A DNA stretch of 64,000 nt, taken from NCBI GenBank assembly GCA_965228625.1, contig OZ245829.1, forward strand, positions 806,001 to 870,000, read 5' to 3'. Position 1 is the first letter of the stretch. Each line of letters starts with the position of its first letter. The notes below the pieces were generated by a model. It ran no database searches, had not been told where the DNA came from, and saw only the letters and a list, made by a program, of their open reading frames with translations. A program made the position numbers and the translations under genes. This stretch comes from UBA2767 sp965228625. GTDB lineage: Bacteria; Pseudomonadota; Alphaproteobacteria; Rhizobiales; Methyloligellaceae. Below, in pieces: positions 34,374-42,487 of the stretch.

Positions 34374-34910
34374 ATGGCCAAGATCGCGTTCGACGAGCTG
34401 AGGTTTGTGGTCGCCGACGACAACGCGCATATGCGGCGGATCGTGCGCACCCTCCTTCGGGCATTCGGATGCCGCGAGATCTACGAGGCGGAGGACGGCG
34501 CGTCCGGCCTCGAGGCGGTCGAGGCGTATTCGCCCGACATTCTCATAACCGACATCACCATGCCGATCTTTGACGGCATTGAACTCACGCGGATGATCCG
34601 CAACCCGGAGGGCTGCCGGCACCCGTTTCTGCCGATCATCATCCTCTCGGCCTATTCCGAGAAGAAGCACGTGATCGCCGCGCGCGATGCAGGCGCGACC
34701 GAGTTCCTGTGCAAGCCCGTTTCCGCCACGGCGCTCTATCGTCGCATCCAGAACGTCATCGCGAATCCGCGCGACTTCATTCGCACGAAAACCTACTTCG
34801 GTCCTGACCGCCGACGTTACGTGAACCCCAACTACTCGGGCGTCGAGCGCCGGACCGGCGACGGATCGGAGAACATCATCGATCCCAATCAGGTGCACAT
34901 CGAGGCATAA
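34374..34910 (+). CDS. orphan CheY-like response regulator with C-terminal basic extension
   Basis: Residues 8-132 are a receiver domain: the acidic pair VVADDN, phosphoacceptor Asp60 in LITDITMP, Ser/Thr in ILSAYSEK, and Lys114 in CKPVS. The extra 45 residues carry basic clusters (YFGPDRRRYVNPN and GVERRTGDG) and no DNA-binding fold. An Hpt protein follows after 18 bases, so the pair probably exchanges phosphate. No histidine kinase is nearby. Confidence 0.88.
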   Translation: MAKIAFDELRFVVADDNAHMRRIVRTLLRAFGCREIYEAEDGASGLEAVEAYSPDILITDITMPIFDGIELTRMIRNPEGCRHPFLPIIILSAYSEKKHVIAARDAGATEFLCKPVSATALYRRIQNVIANPRDFIRTKTYFGPDRRRYVNPNYSGVERRTGDGSENIIDPNQVHIEA

Positions 34911-34928
34911 CAGGAACAAGGAAGGTTC

Positions 34929-35450
34929 ATGCAAGCCCGGCAAGAGCAAGTCGACATCGCGGCACGCGCCAAGGCGATCATCAGACCGCAACAGCTTTTA
35001 CGCGAAAAGTGCCTGCGCCCCGGCGACGCCGAGGAGGCGGCGGTAGAGGCAATTGCGAATGCCGAGCAAGCGCTTCAGCAGCTCTCCGTCAACTTTGACG
35101 ACTGGATGGCCGCCGAGGCGGCACAACTCGGCGCCGCGCGCAACGCGGCCAAGGCCTCCGGCTTCTGTGAGGAGCCGCTGACCGAATTGTTCCAGGCGGC
35201 TCACAATCTCAAGGGACAGGCAACCACCCTCGGTTATCCGTTCGCCGACGAGATCTGTGCATCCCTGTGCCGGCTGATCGACAAGACGCCTGACAAGTCG
35301 AAGCTGCCGGCTGTTCTCGTTGACCAGCACGTCGATGCCGTCTGCGCGCTGGTCAGGGAAGGCGCCAAGGGGAATGACAATCCCAAGGCTTCGGTCCTGG
35401 CAAAACGGCTACGCGACGTGACGAACGATTTCCTTCAGCAGGTCGCCTAG
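34929..35450 (+). CDS. Hpt (histidine phosphotransfer) domain protein
   Basis: The 173-residue protein is mostly helical, with AAHNLKGQATTLGYP placing the phosphorylatable His at residue 92. The His-x-x-Lys-Gly form is diagnostic of Hpt domains. It is 18 bases downstream of the response regulator gene, codirectional, and has the ribosome-binding site AACAAGGAAGG before its ATG. It probably relays phosphate to or from that regulator. Confidence 0.88.
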   Translation: MQARQEQVDIAARAKAIIRPQQLLREKCLRPGDAEEAAVEAIANAEQALQQLSVNFDDWMAAEAAQLGAARNAAKASGFCEEPLTELFQAAHNLKGQATTLGYPFADEICASLCRLIDKTPDKSKLPAVLVDQHVDAVCALVREGAKGNDNPKASVLAKRLRDVTNDFLQQVA

Positions 35451-35472
35451 AGCTTCTTCAATTGAATCCGGG

Positions 35473-36816
35473 TCAATTCCCGTAAAGTGACTGGCGTTCC
35501 CAATAGGCAAACCGGTCGCCGTCCCGGGACGCCGAGGCGGTTCGTACCCTGCGGGATGCCGCCTCATCGCGCTTTGCGCTCTGCTCGAGAAGCCCTTGCG
35601 CGCGTGTCGACTTCTTGCTCTGCACCGGTTGCGGCTCGTTCGCGTCTGACCCTGCGGGCGCGGACGTGTGCCACGGCAAGGGCGCCGACGCCACCGGCGC
35701 AGTGGACGGAGGCGGCGAATTGACGATCGTTGTCCAGGTGCCGATCCCCTGCAGTTCATTGCGGGCATCCATCTCCGGCGGATCCACTTTCAGCGTGGCG
35801 TGCGGCAGAGCCGCGATCTTGGCGGTCGGCGCGATGGGAGAGCCTTTGTTCCCAAGCAGTCCGATGGCTTTTGCCGCCTCCGGTCCGATCATGCGCGCTT
35901 CTACGCCGGGACCAATCGACTCCAGCTCGACCACGCCCGGCTGGCTCTCCGGTTTCAGGGCCGCCTGTTGAACGAGCTCGGATCGAAGCTGCGGAAGCGG
36001 TCGAGCGAGTTCGCGTCGACGCTCCGGGAGCGGTTGAGCGAGTTCGGGCCGACGCTCCGGGAGCGGCGGAACGGAGGCCGGTGCGGCAGCGATTTTCGCA
36101 GCCGCAGGTTTAGCGGCAGGCGCATCAGCGACATTGACCGGCTTGGCCTTTGCCGGCCCGGCCGGGTTGCCGGCGTTTGGTTTTGCGATCCCGGTGGCCT
36201 GGAGTTCGGCGTGATCCCTTACAAGGTTCTTGTAGACCTGCTCGATGGTGCGCGGGCGCCCGCGGGAATAGAAGATCGGCTTGTTTGCGCGGGCCGCTTT
36301 CGGAAAGTGCCGGTCGGCGCGCGCGTTCGGTTTCGTATCCGCCAGCGAGATCATCTCGGCCGCGCCCTTCGCACCCAGAAAATGCGCGATGTAGAGCTCA
36401 CCCTGGCTTGGCCGCCGGCCCAGCTTGCTCTCCATGAATTCGGAATTCTGCTTGGTGAACTCCCCGGCCATCATGGCGGAGACTTCCGGGTTGTGCCGCA
36501 GTTTCAGGATCTCGCCGCGCAGCTTCTGGTTCGGCACGTAATACTTGCCGCTGCGGGTCGTGAAGATGTGCGGCGTGTATTTGTCGAGGCCGAACTTGTT
36601 GCCGACCTCTTTGACCATCTGCAGCCAGGTTCCCTCAATAAACTGAAACAGGCCGGCGGCGCTCGACGTCTTCGCTTTCGCGCCCTTGTCAAACGAGCTT
36701 TCGCGCGCCGCGGTGTTCATCAGATAGGAGAAATCCGCTCCGGTCGCGCGGCTGGCTTTCTTGATCGCATTCGCGATACTCATGGGCGCCTTGAGCGCGG
36801 AAGAAACCAGAGACAT
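35473..36816 (-). CDS. lytic transglycosylase-like (SLT domain) protein with Pro/Ala-rich repeat tail
   Basis: ATG 36816 gives 447 residues; a TTG six bases upstream is the alternative. Residues about 20-170 look like an SLT/lysozyme-fold domain, with AARESSFDKGAKAKTSSAAG supplying the catalytic Glu and a GLFQF motif. The rest is low complexity with three tandem copies of an 11-residue unit of the form PLPERRxELAx, near residues 250-285. There is no obvious signal peptide, so export would need another route. It would cleave peptidoglycan. Confidence 0.75.
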   Translation of the reverse strand: MSLVSSALKAPMSIANAIKKASRATGADFSYLMNTAARESSFDKGAKAKTSSAAGLFQFIEGTWLQMVKEVGNKFGLDKYTPHIFTTRSGKYYVPNQKLRGEILKLRHNPEVSAMMAGEFTKQNSEFMESKLGRRPSQGELYIAHFLGAKGAAEMISLADTKPNARADRHFPKAARANKPIFYSRGRPRTIEQVYKNLVRDHAELQATGIAKPNAGNPAGPAKAKPVNVADAPAAKPAAAKIAAAPASVPPLPERRPELAQPLPERRRELARPLPQLRSELVQQAALKPESQPGVVELESIGPGVEARMIGPEAAKAIGLLGNKGSPIAPTAKIAALPHATLKVDPPEMDARNELQGIGTWTTIVNSPPPSTAPVASAPLPWHTSAPAGSDANEPQPVQSKKSTRAQGLLEQSAKRDEAASRRVRTASASRDGDRFAYWERQSLYGN

Positions 36817-36966
36817 GTTCAATTATACGATTCCAACCTGATACGCCTGACACACCGGAATCGCCCTGCTGCCGTCTATGCAACCGAAGCTAGAGATTTA
36901 TGGTAAATGCGGCGTTAACTCCTGTGTCAGAATTGGGCGCGGCAGGATCTGCAAAAGAGGTTTGAT

Positions 36967-37431
36967 ATGAGTGGTTTACATTTTGAGGAGCTGGAACCCG
37001 AACAGGAGTTCAAACATCCCATTCGGCGCACCGTGACCGAGATGGACAACACCCTGTTCAGCGCCCTCACCTACAATCCTCAGCCACTGCATATCGACCG
37101 ACATTACTGCGAGACGGAAACCGAGTTCGGCCAGCCGCTGATGAACAGCTACTTCACGCTCGGCCTCGTCGTCGGCATCGCCGTCAGCGATATCTCTCTG
37201 GGAACGTCGATCGCCAATCTGGGAATGACGGATGTGCGCTTCCCGGCGCCCGTTTTCCATGGCGATACGCTGCATGTGGTGACGAAGGTGGTCGGCAAGC
37301 GCGAAAGCAAGTCACGGCCGAACGCCGGGATCGTTGAATTTCGCCACGAAGCGTTTAATCAGGACGACACGCTCGTTGCGACGTGCACGCGGCAGGTTCT
37401 GCTGCGCAAGAAGAACACAACACAAGGCTGA
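36967..37431 (+). CDS. MaoC-like hydratase
   Basis: The 154-residue hot-dog-fold protein has the MaoC pattern: TEMDNTLFSALTYNPQPLHI with catalytic Asp/His candidates, and FPAPVFHGDTLHVVTKVVGK. It begins after a clear AAAAGAGG box and is 4 bases from the CitE-like gene. This pairing is known from mesaconyl-CoA hydratase with malyl-CoA or citramalyl-CoA lyase, so a C4/C5 dicarboxyl-CoA substrate is likely. Confidence 0.85.
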   Translation: MSGLHFEELEPEQEFKHPIRRTVTEMDNTLFSALTYNPQPLHIDRHYCETETEFGQPLMNSYFTLGLVVGIAVSDISLGTSIANLGMTDVRFPAPVFHGDTLHVVTKVVGKRESKSRPNAGIVEFRHEAFNQDDTLVATCTRQVLLRKKNTTQG

Positions 37432-37435
37432 CTCC

Positions 37436-38308
37436 ATGCGCTCACTCCTTTTCACACCCGGCGACAGCGACCGCAAACTCACCAAGGGCCTCACAAGCGG
37501 CGCCGACGTGATTCTGATCGATCTTGAAGACGCGGTGGCGCCGGACAGCAAGTCCGCCGCCCGCGACATGACTGCACATTTCCTGGCCCAGGACGCCGCC
37601 CGCAACGCCGACATGCCGCTCTACGTCCGCATCAACGATCTCGAGACGGAGTGGGCGCAGGAGGATCTGGCGCGCGTCGTCCCGGTGCAGCCGGCGGGCA
37701 TCATGCTGCCGAAGGCGCGGTCGCATGACGACGTGGTTCGCCTTGCGCAAATGCTCGATCGCCTTGAGCAATCGGCAGGTCTCGAGCAGGGCAGCATCTC
37801 AATTCTTGTGATCGCCCTTGAAATTCCGGAAGCCCTGCTGAACATCGCCTCGTTTCAGACCTGCGATCCGCGGGTCAGCGGCATCACCTGGGGCAGCGAG
37901 GATCTGGCCACCGGGCTCGGGGCGCACGCCAGCCGGGATGCCGCCGGCGCGTATCGTGCACCAATCGAGCTCGCGCGCTCCCTCTGCCTCGCGGCAGGGT
38001 CGGCCGCCGGCGTGCACGTCATCGACACGGTCTATGCGGACTTCCGCGATCTCGACGGACTGAAAGCCGACGCCGAGCGCGCCGCGGCGGACGGGTTTTC
38101 CGGCAAGCTCGCCATTCATCCCGATCAGGTTGCGGTCATCAATGCGGCGTTCACGCCGGCTGAAGACGAGGTCGCCCGGGCGCGCCGCATCGTCGAGGCC
38201 TTTGATGCCCAGCCCGGGGCCGGCGTGATCAACCTCGACGGCGCCATGGTGGACATGCCGCACCTTCAGAATGCACGGAAACTCCTGGAGCGTGCCGGCC
38301 TGAGCTAG
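37436..38308 (+). CDS. HpcH/HpaI (CitE-like) CoA-ester lyase
   Basis: ATG 37436 begins MRSLLFTPGDSDRKLTKGL, giving 290 residues; the longer frame overlaps the MaoC gene and is not needed. Family motifs are GADVILIDLEDAVAPDSK, YVRINDLET, GIMLPKARS, and GFSGKLAIHPDQV. Such enzymes cleave or hydrolyse malyl-CoA, beta-methylmalyl-CoA or citramalyl-CoA with Mg2+. Together with the MaoC hydratase it could form one hydration-cleavage step. The exact substrate is open. Confidence 0.87.
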   Translation: MRSLLFTPGDSDRKLTKGLTSGADVILIDLEDAVAPDSKSAARDMTAHFLAQDAARNADMPLYVRINDLETEWAQEDLARVVPVQPAGIMLPKARSHDDVVRLAQMLDRLEQSAGLEQGSISILVIALEIPEALLNIASFQTCDPRVSGITWGSEDLATGLGAHASRDAAGAYRAPIELARSLCLAAGSAAGVHVIDTVYADFRDLDGLKADAERAAADGFSGKLAIHPDQVAVINAAFTPAEDEVARARRIVEAFDAQPGAGVINLDGAMVDMPHLQNARKLLERAGLS

Positions 38309-38327
38309 ATCCCCGGAACGCGGGCGT

Positions 38328-38921
38328 TCAGGGCCGGTCCATGGAGAACACCGTGTCGACGACCGTGTAGTCCATGTATCCGAGCCGGGCGATCGGGCGC
38401 AGTTTCTGCATATCCACCAGCCCCTCGTTCAGCACGCTTTCATCGATGTGGATTCCGATTACGTGTCCGAGCACGACGCCGTATCCGTCCTGCCCCACGG
38501 GCGCGGGCAGTTGGACGGTCTGGAAATGCTTGCATTCAAGCGCCACCGGCGACTCGGCCACGCGCGGCGGCTTGACCAGGCGTGACGGCGCCGGCGTCAG
38601 GCCGGCAAGGTCCATCTCGTCAACCTCCGGTCCCACGCCGGCCGACGTTACATTCATGTGCTCGCGCAGGTCATACGTCGCAAGGCAACACACGAACTCG
38701 CCCGTTTCTTCGGCATTGCGCTGGCTGTCCTTCTGGCCGGAGGATGAGAACATCACGAATGGAGGGATATCCGAAACGCCATTGAAGAAACTGTAAGGCG
38801 CCAGATTGACCACCCCTTCGGTCGAGATGGTCGAGATCCAGCCGATCGGCCGCGGCGCGACCAGCGCCTTGAACGGATTGCGTTTCAATCCATGGTCATT
38901 TGTCTCGGTTTCGTAAAACAC
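38328..38921 (-). CDS. flavin reductase family (FMN-binding split barrel) protein
   Basis: The 197-residue protein shows NPFKALVAPRPIGWISTIST near the N-terminus, NLAPYSFFNGVSDIPPFVMF, and GHVIGIHIDE. This is the DIM6/NTAB flavin reductase pattern. Such proteins bind FMN and serve as reductase partners or act on small substrates. It is followed on the same strand by the region of a nitroreductase, 50 bases upstream of its start. Confidence 0.88.
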   Translation of the reverse strand: MFYETETNDHGLKRNPFKALVAPRPIGWISTISTEGVVNLAPYSFFNGVSDIPPFVMFSSSGQKDSQRNAEETGEFVCCLATYDLREHMNVTSAGVGPEVDEMDLAGLTPAPSRLVKPPRVAESPVALECKHFQTVQLPAPVGQDGYGVVLGHVIGIHIDESVLNEGLVDMQKLRPIARLGYMDYTVVDTVFSMDRP

Positions 38922-38970
38922 CGCTTACTCTCCGGTTTTCAATGCTTTAAGGCGATTTTCTCAAGCGCTT

Positions 38971-39561
38971 TCACAAGGGGCGCCAATGGCTGACAATGGC
39001 ATCCAGATCGGGGCGATCGCGCTCCTTGGGCGCCTCTTTCGCCGTGCCAATGTAGACGAACCCGGCCACACGTTCCCCGTCCTTCAGCCCGAGCGCCCGA
39101 CCGACGGTTTCATCATAGGCATACCATTCGGTGATCCACTGTGCCGAAAAACCGGCGGCGTTGGCAGCGATCAGCAAGTTCTGGCAGGCGGCGCCGGCGG
39201 AGAGGATCTGCTCCCATTCGGGTACGCTTTTCTTGTCGGCGATGCTCGAAATCACCGCCACCACGACCGGCGCCCGGGTGAAGCGCCCGGCCTCCGTCTC
39301 CCGGCGGAAAGCACTGGGGTCGGGATCCGACGCCTCATACGCGCTCGCCAGCACCTCGCCGAATGCCACCCTTGCATCGCCCTCGAACAGCACGAACCGC
39401 CAGGGTACGAGCTTCTTGTGGTCGGGAACACGCGCCGCAACCGTCAGGATCTTCTGCATCAGATCCACGTCGGGCCCCGGTGGGCCGAGATTGTTGGCAA
39501 TGACCGAGCGGCGCGACAGAAGCAGGTTCAGCGCGTCTTCAGATGGGCTCTTTTCAGACAT
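38971..39561 (-). CDS. nitroreductase family protein (YdjA-like)
   Basis: ATG 39561 gives 196 residues. The short YdjA-type nitroreductase pattern is present: LLSRRSVIANNLGPPGPD, RVPDHKKLVPWRFVLFEGDA, and AACQNLLIAANAAGFSAQWI. It is probably FMN-dependent and homodimeric. The natural substrate is unknown. Confidence 0.9.
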   Translation of the reverse strand: MSEKSPSEDALNLLLSRRSVIANNLGPPGPDVDLMQKILTVAARVPDHKKLVPWRFVLFEGDARVAFGEVLASAYEASDPDPSAFRRETEAGRFTRAPVVVAVISSIADKKSVPEWEQILSAGAACQNLLIAANAAGFSAQWITEWYAYDETVGRALGLKDGERVAGFVYIGTAKEAPKERDRPDLDAIVSHWRPL

Positions 39562-39811
39562 TCGACCACGAGTCCAGATTTGCACAGACCGCCCTGCCTA
39601 GCTCAAATCGTTCACGCAAACAACGCCACGTGTCATGGAAATCTCTTGCCCGGCGATGCCCCCGCCCGACACCTTGTCGCCGTGGTTTGAAGCTAGCCGT
39701 TGCCGTGATAATTTCCTGACTCGCTGCAATACGGCACCGGCGAGCGTGCCGCGCGACGAGCAAAGCTGACAGCAAATGCCCCTGAGCAAGACCCAAGTCG
39801 GGAGACGCCTG

Positions 39812-41464
39812 ATGTCCAAGACCCTGCTTCGGCACGTATCAGTTTTGGCCATGACTGCGATTTTCGCGACGGCCGCGGACACGGTGCGCGCGCAGACCGC
39901 GGAGGAAGCGCCGAACGTCGTTATGATCCTCGATGCCTCCCGGAGCATGTGGGGGCAGATCAACAGCGTCAACAAGATCGTCAGCGCGCGCAACGCGGTC
40001 AATGCGATCGCCAAGCAGCATGAGGGCAAACTGTCTCTCGGTCTCGTTGCCTACGGGCACCGGGAAGCGACCGGATGCAAGGATATCCAGGTGGTCTTTT
40101 CACCGGGAAAGCAGAATGCTGCCGGTTTCGCCAAGAAGGTCAACACGATCAAGCCGAAGGGGTCGACGCCAATCGCCGCCTCGCTGATCAAGGCGGCAGA
40201 GACCGCGCGCTACAAGGAAAAGCCCGCCAGCATCGTGCTGATTGCCGACGGCATGGACAACTGCAAGGCGGACCCGTGTGCGACCGCGTCGAAGTTGAAG
40301 CAGGAAGGCAAGGACCTCACCATTCACGCTATCGCGTTCGATTCAAAGGCCAGGCAGAAACTCACCAAACTCAGTTGCATCGCCGAGAACGGCGGCGGCA
40401 CGTTTGCACTTGCCAGCAACGCATCCGAACTCTCTGCCGGCGTGAAACGCGCCATCGACGCGGCCATGGCGCCGAAGTTGCCGAAGGTTGCGGCGGCGCC
40501 GAAACCGCGGATGCAGGCACCGGCGCCCTCGCAACAGGCGGCTCCGGGCCCCGCGCCACAACATGCGATGCCGAAGAGCGATCCGTTAACGACCGGAACG
40601 GCTGGCACCCCTGCTCCTCAAACAACCGCTCCGGTCACGACACCGCCGCCCGCACCGACACGGCAGTCAAAGCATGCGCTTTCTCCCGCAGGCGGTGCGG
40701 TGCCGGTTACGCTCGCCGCGCGCACCGTGGAAGGTGGCGCGATCATCAAATCCGGCATCGTCTGGTGGATCTACAAGAGCGGCAAGACCAAGGACGGGAA
40801 ATACCAGCTCGTCGAATCCCTGCGCGATGCGACGCCCACCGCGGCCCTGCCGCCGGGCACCTACCGCGTTGCCGCGACATACGGCAAGGTCAATCTGATC
40901 AAGGACATCAATGTGCAGCAGGGCACGGCCGTTCGCGAGACCTTCGTTCTGAACGCCGGCGGGCTGCGGCTCGGGGCAGCGACGGCAGCCGGTGCGACCA
41001 TTCCGCCGAATTCGGTGCGCTACGACATTTTCGCGGACGAAACCGAGTCCGATCAGTACGGCAACAGGAAGCTGATCGTCCGCGACGCCAAGCCGGGCGT
41101 CGTGATCCGCCTCAACGCCGGCGCTTATCACGTGGTCAGCACCTACGGTGACGCCAACGCCATCGTCCGCGCCGACGTAACCGTCGAGCCGGGCCGGCTG
41201 ACGGATGCCATCGTCAATCACAGCGCGGCGAAAGTGACGCTGAAACTGGTCAACCAGCCGGGTGGCGAGGCGCTGGCCAACACCCAGTGGAACATCCTGA
41301 CGCCGGGCGGCGATGTGGTGAAGGAGAGCGCAGGCGCCCTGCCGACGCACATTCTGGCCGCGGGGAACTACTCCGTCCTGGCCCGCCACCAGGGCAAGAA
41401 CTACACGCGCGAATTCGCCATCGAGCCCGGAGAGGTCAAGCAGATCGAGGTCGTCATCCAGTAG
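39812..41464 (+). CDS. secreted von Willebrand factor A domain protein with three C-terminal beta repeats
   Basis: ATG 39812 follows GGGAGACGC and starts a signal peptide (about residues 1-28, ending VRA before QTAEEAP). The VWA domain has an intact metal-ion site DASRSM and GSTPIAASL, and a Cys-containing loop (DNCKADPCAT). A Pro/Ala/Gln-rich linker (about 235-300) leads to three related beta-sandwich-like units, each with a turn such as LPPGTYRVAATYG, LNAGAYHVVSTYG and LAAGNYSVLARHQ. The 550-residue protein probably acts in the periplasm or at the surface in binding or assembly. Confidence 0.85.
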   Translation: MSKTLLRHVSVLAMTAIFATAADTVRAQTAEEAPNVVMILDASRSMWGQINSVNKIVSARNAVNAIAKQHEGKLSLGLVAYGHREATGCKDIQVVFSPGKQNAAGFAKKVNTIKPKGSTPIAASLIKAAETARYKEKPASIVLIADGMDNCKADPCATASKLKQEGKDLTIHAIAFDSKARQKLTKLSCIAENGGGTFALASNASELSAGVKRAIDAAMAPKLPKVAAAPKPRMQAPAPSQQAAPGPAPQHAMPKSDPLTTGTAGTPAPQTTAPVTTPPPAPTRQSKHALSPAGGAVPVTLAARTVEGGAIIKSGIVWWIYKSGKTKDGKYQLVESLRDATPTAALPPGTYRVAATYGKVNLIKDINVQQGTAVRETFVLNAGGLRLGAATAAGATIPPNSVRYDIFADETESDQYGNRKLIVRDAKPGVVIRLNAGAYHVVSTYGDANAIVRADVTVEPGRLTDAIVNHSAAKVTLKLVNQPGGEALANTQWNILTPGGDVVKESAGALPTHILAAGNYSVLARHQGKNYTREFAIEPGEVKQIEVVIQ

Positions 41465-41467
41465 ACG

Positions 41468-42382
41468 TCACTCGGGCAGCGGGATGAACTCGTTGTCTCC
41501 CGGAACCGCGTCGAAGCGCCCGTTTGCCCAATCGGCCTTGGCTTCCTCGATACGCTCCTTCGAGCTGGAGACGAAGTTCCACCAGATGTAGCGCGGCCCG
41601 TCCGCGGCCTCGCCGCCGAGCAGCATCAGCCGGGCAGGTTGCGTGGCAACGATCGTGATCTCGTCTCCGGGCTTGAATACCAGCAACTGGTTCGCGCCGA
41701 ACCTGTCGCCGGCGATCTCGACCTCGCCCGAGACGACGTAGATGGCGCGCTCCTCATGGTCGGCGGCGAGCGGCAGCCGCGCACCTTCCTCCAGATGCGC
41801 GTCCGCGTAGAACATCTCGCTGAACGCCTTGACCGGCGAGGACTCACCGAAGAGCGACCCGACGATCAGGCGGACCTGCTTTCCCTCGCCGCCGATGACC
41901 GGCAATGCGGCCTTGTCGTGATGCACGAAATCCGGCGCCGTTTCCTCCGCGCTCTTGGGCAGTGCCACCCAGGTCTGTATGCCCGCCAGTCGCGAGGGAT
42001 GCTTGCGAACCTCCGCACCGGTCCGTTCGGAATGCGCGATGCCGCGCCCGGCGGTCATCCAGTTCACATCGCCCGGCTCGATCGTCATGTGGGTGCCGAG
42101 GCTGTCCCGGTGATCAATCGACCCGTCGAACAGATAGGTCACGGTGGCCAGGCCGATATGCGGATGCGGCCTCACATCCAGGCCGTTTCCGGTCAGGAAT
42201 TCACCGGGACCCATCTCGTCGAAGAAGATGAAGGGACCGACCATCCGGCGTTGCCGCGTCGGCAGGGCCCGCCGCACTTCGAAACCGCCGATATCGGCCG
42301 TGCGTGGCACGACCACGAGGTCAATCTGATTGCAGGACTCGCTGTCCCCGAACGCCGGGTCGTCACACGCTTGGTAACTCAT
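41468..42382 (-). CDS. pirin family bicupin
   Basis: The 304-residue protein has the pirin signature RRMVGPFIFFDEMGPGEF and the N-terminal metal site RPHPHIGLATVTYLFDG and HRDSLG, with GRGIAHSERT. Pirins are iron-binding bicupins; some act as quercetinases, others as regulators. It converges on the VWA gene with a 3-base gap. Confidence 0.92.
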   Translation of the reverse strand: MSYQACDDPAFGDSESCNQIDLVVVPRTADIGGFEVRRALPTRQRRMVGPFIFFDEMGPGEFLTGNGLDVRPHPHIGLATVTYLFDGSIDHRDSLGTHMTIEPGDVNWMTAGRGIAHSERTGAEVRKHPSRLAGIQTWVALPKSAEETAPDFVHHDKAALPVIGGEGKQVRLIVGSLFGESSPVKAFSEMFYADAHLEEGARLPLAADHEERAIYVVSGEVEIAGDRFGANQLLVFKPGDEITIVATQPARLMLLGGEAADGPRYIWWNFVSSSKERIEEAKADWANGRFDAVPGDNEFIPLPE

Positions 42383-42487
42383 CGTACCTTTCCATTCACA
42401 ACCTCAATGAAAGGGAACGATAGCAGCGAAAATCCAGATTTCCAGATCAGCCCCCTCTGGAGCCTTTTCGATTTGATCGGAGGGACT

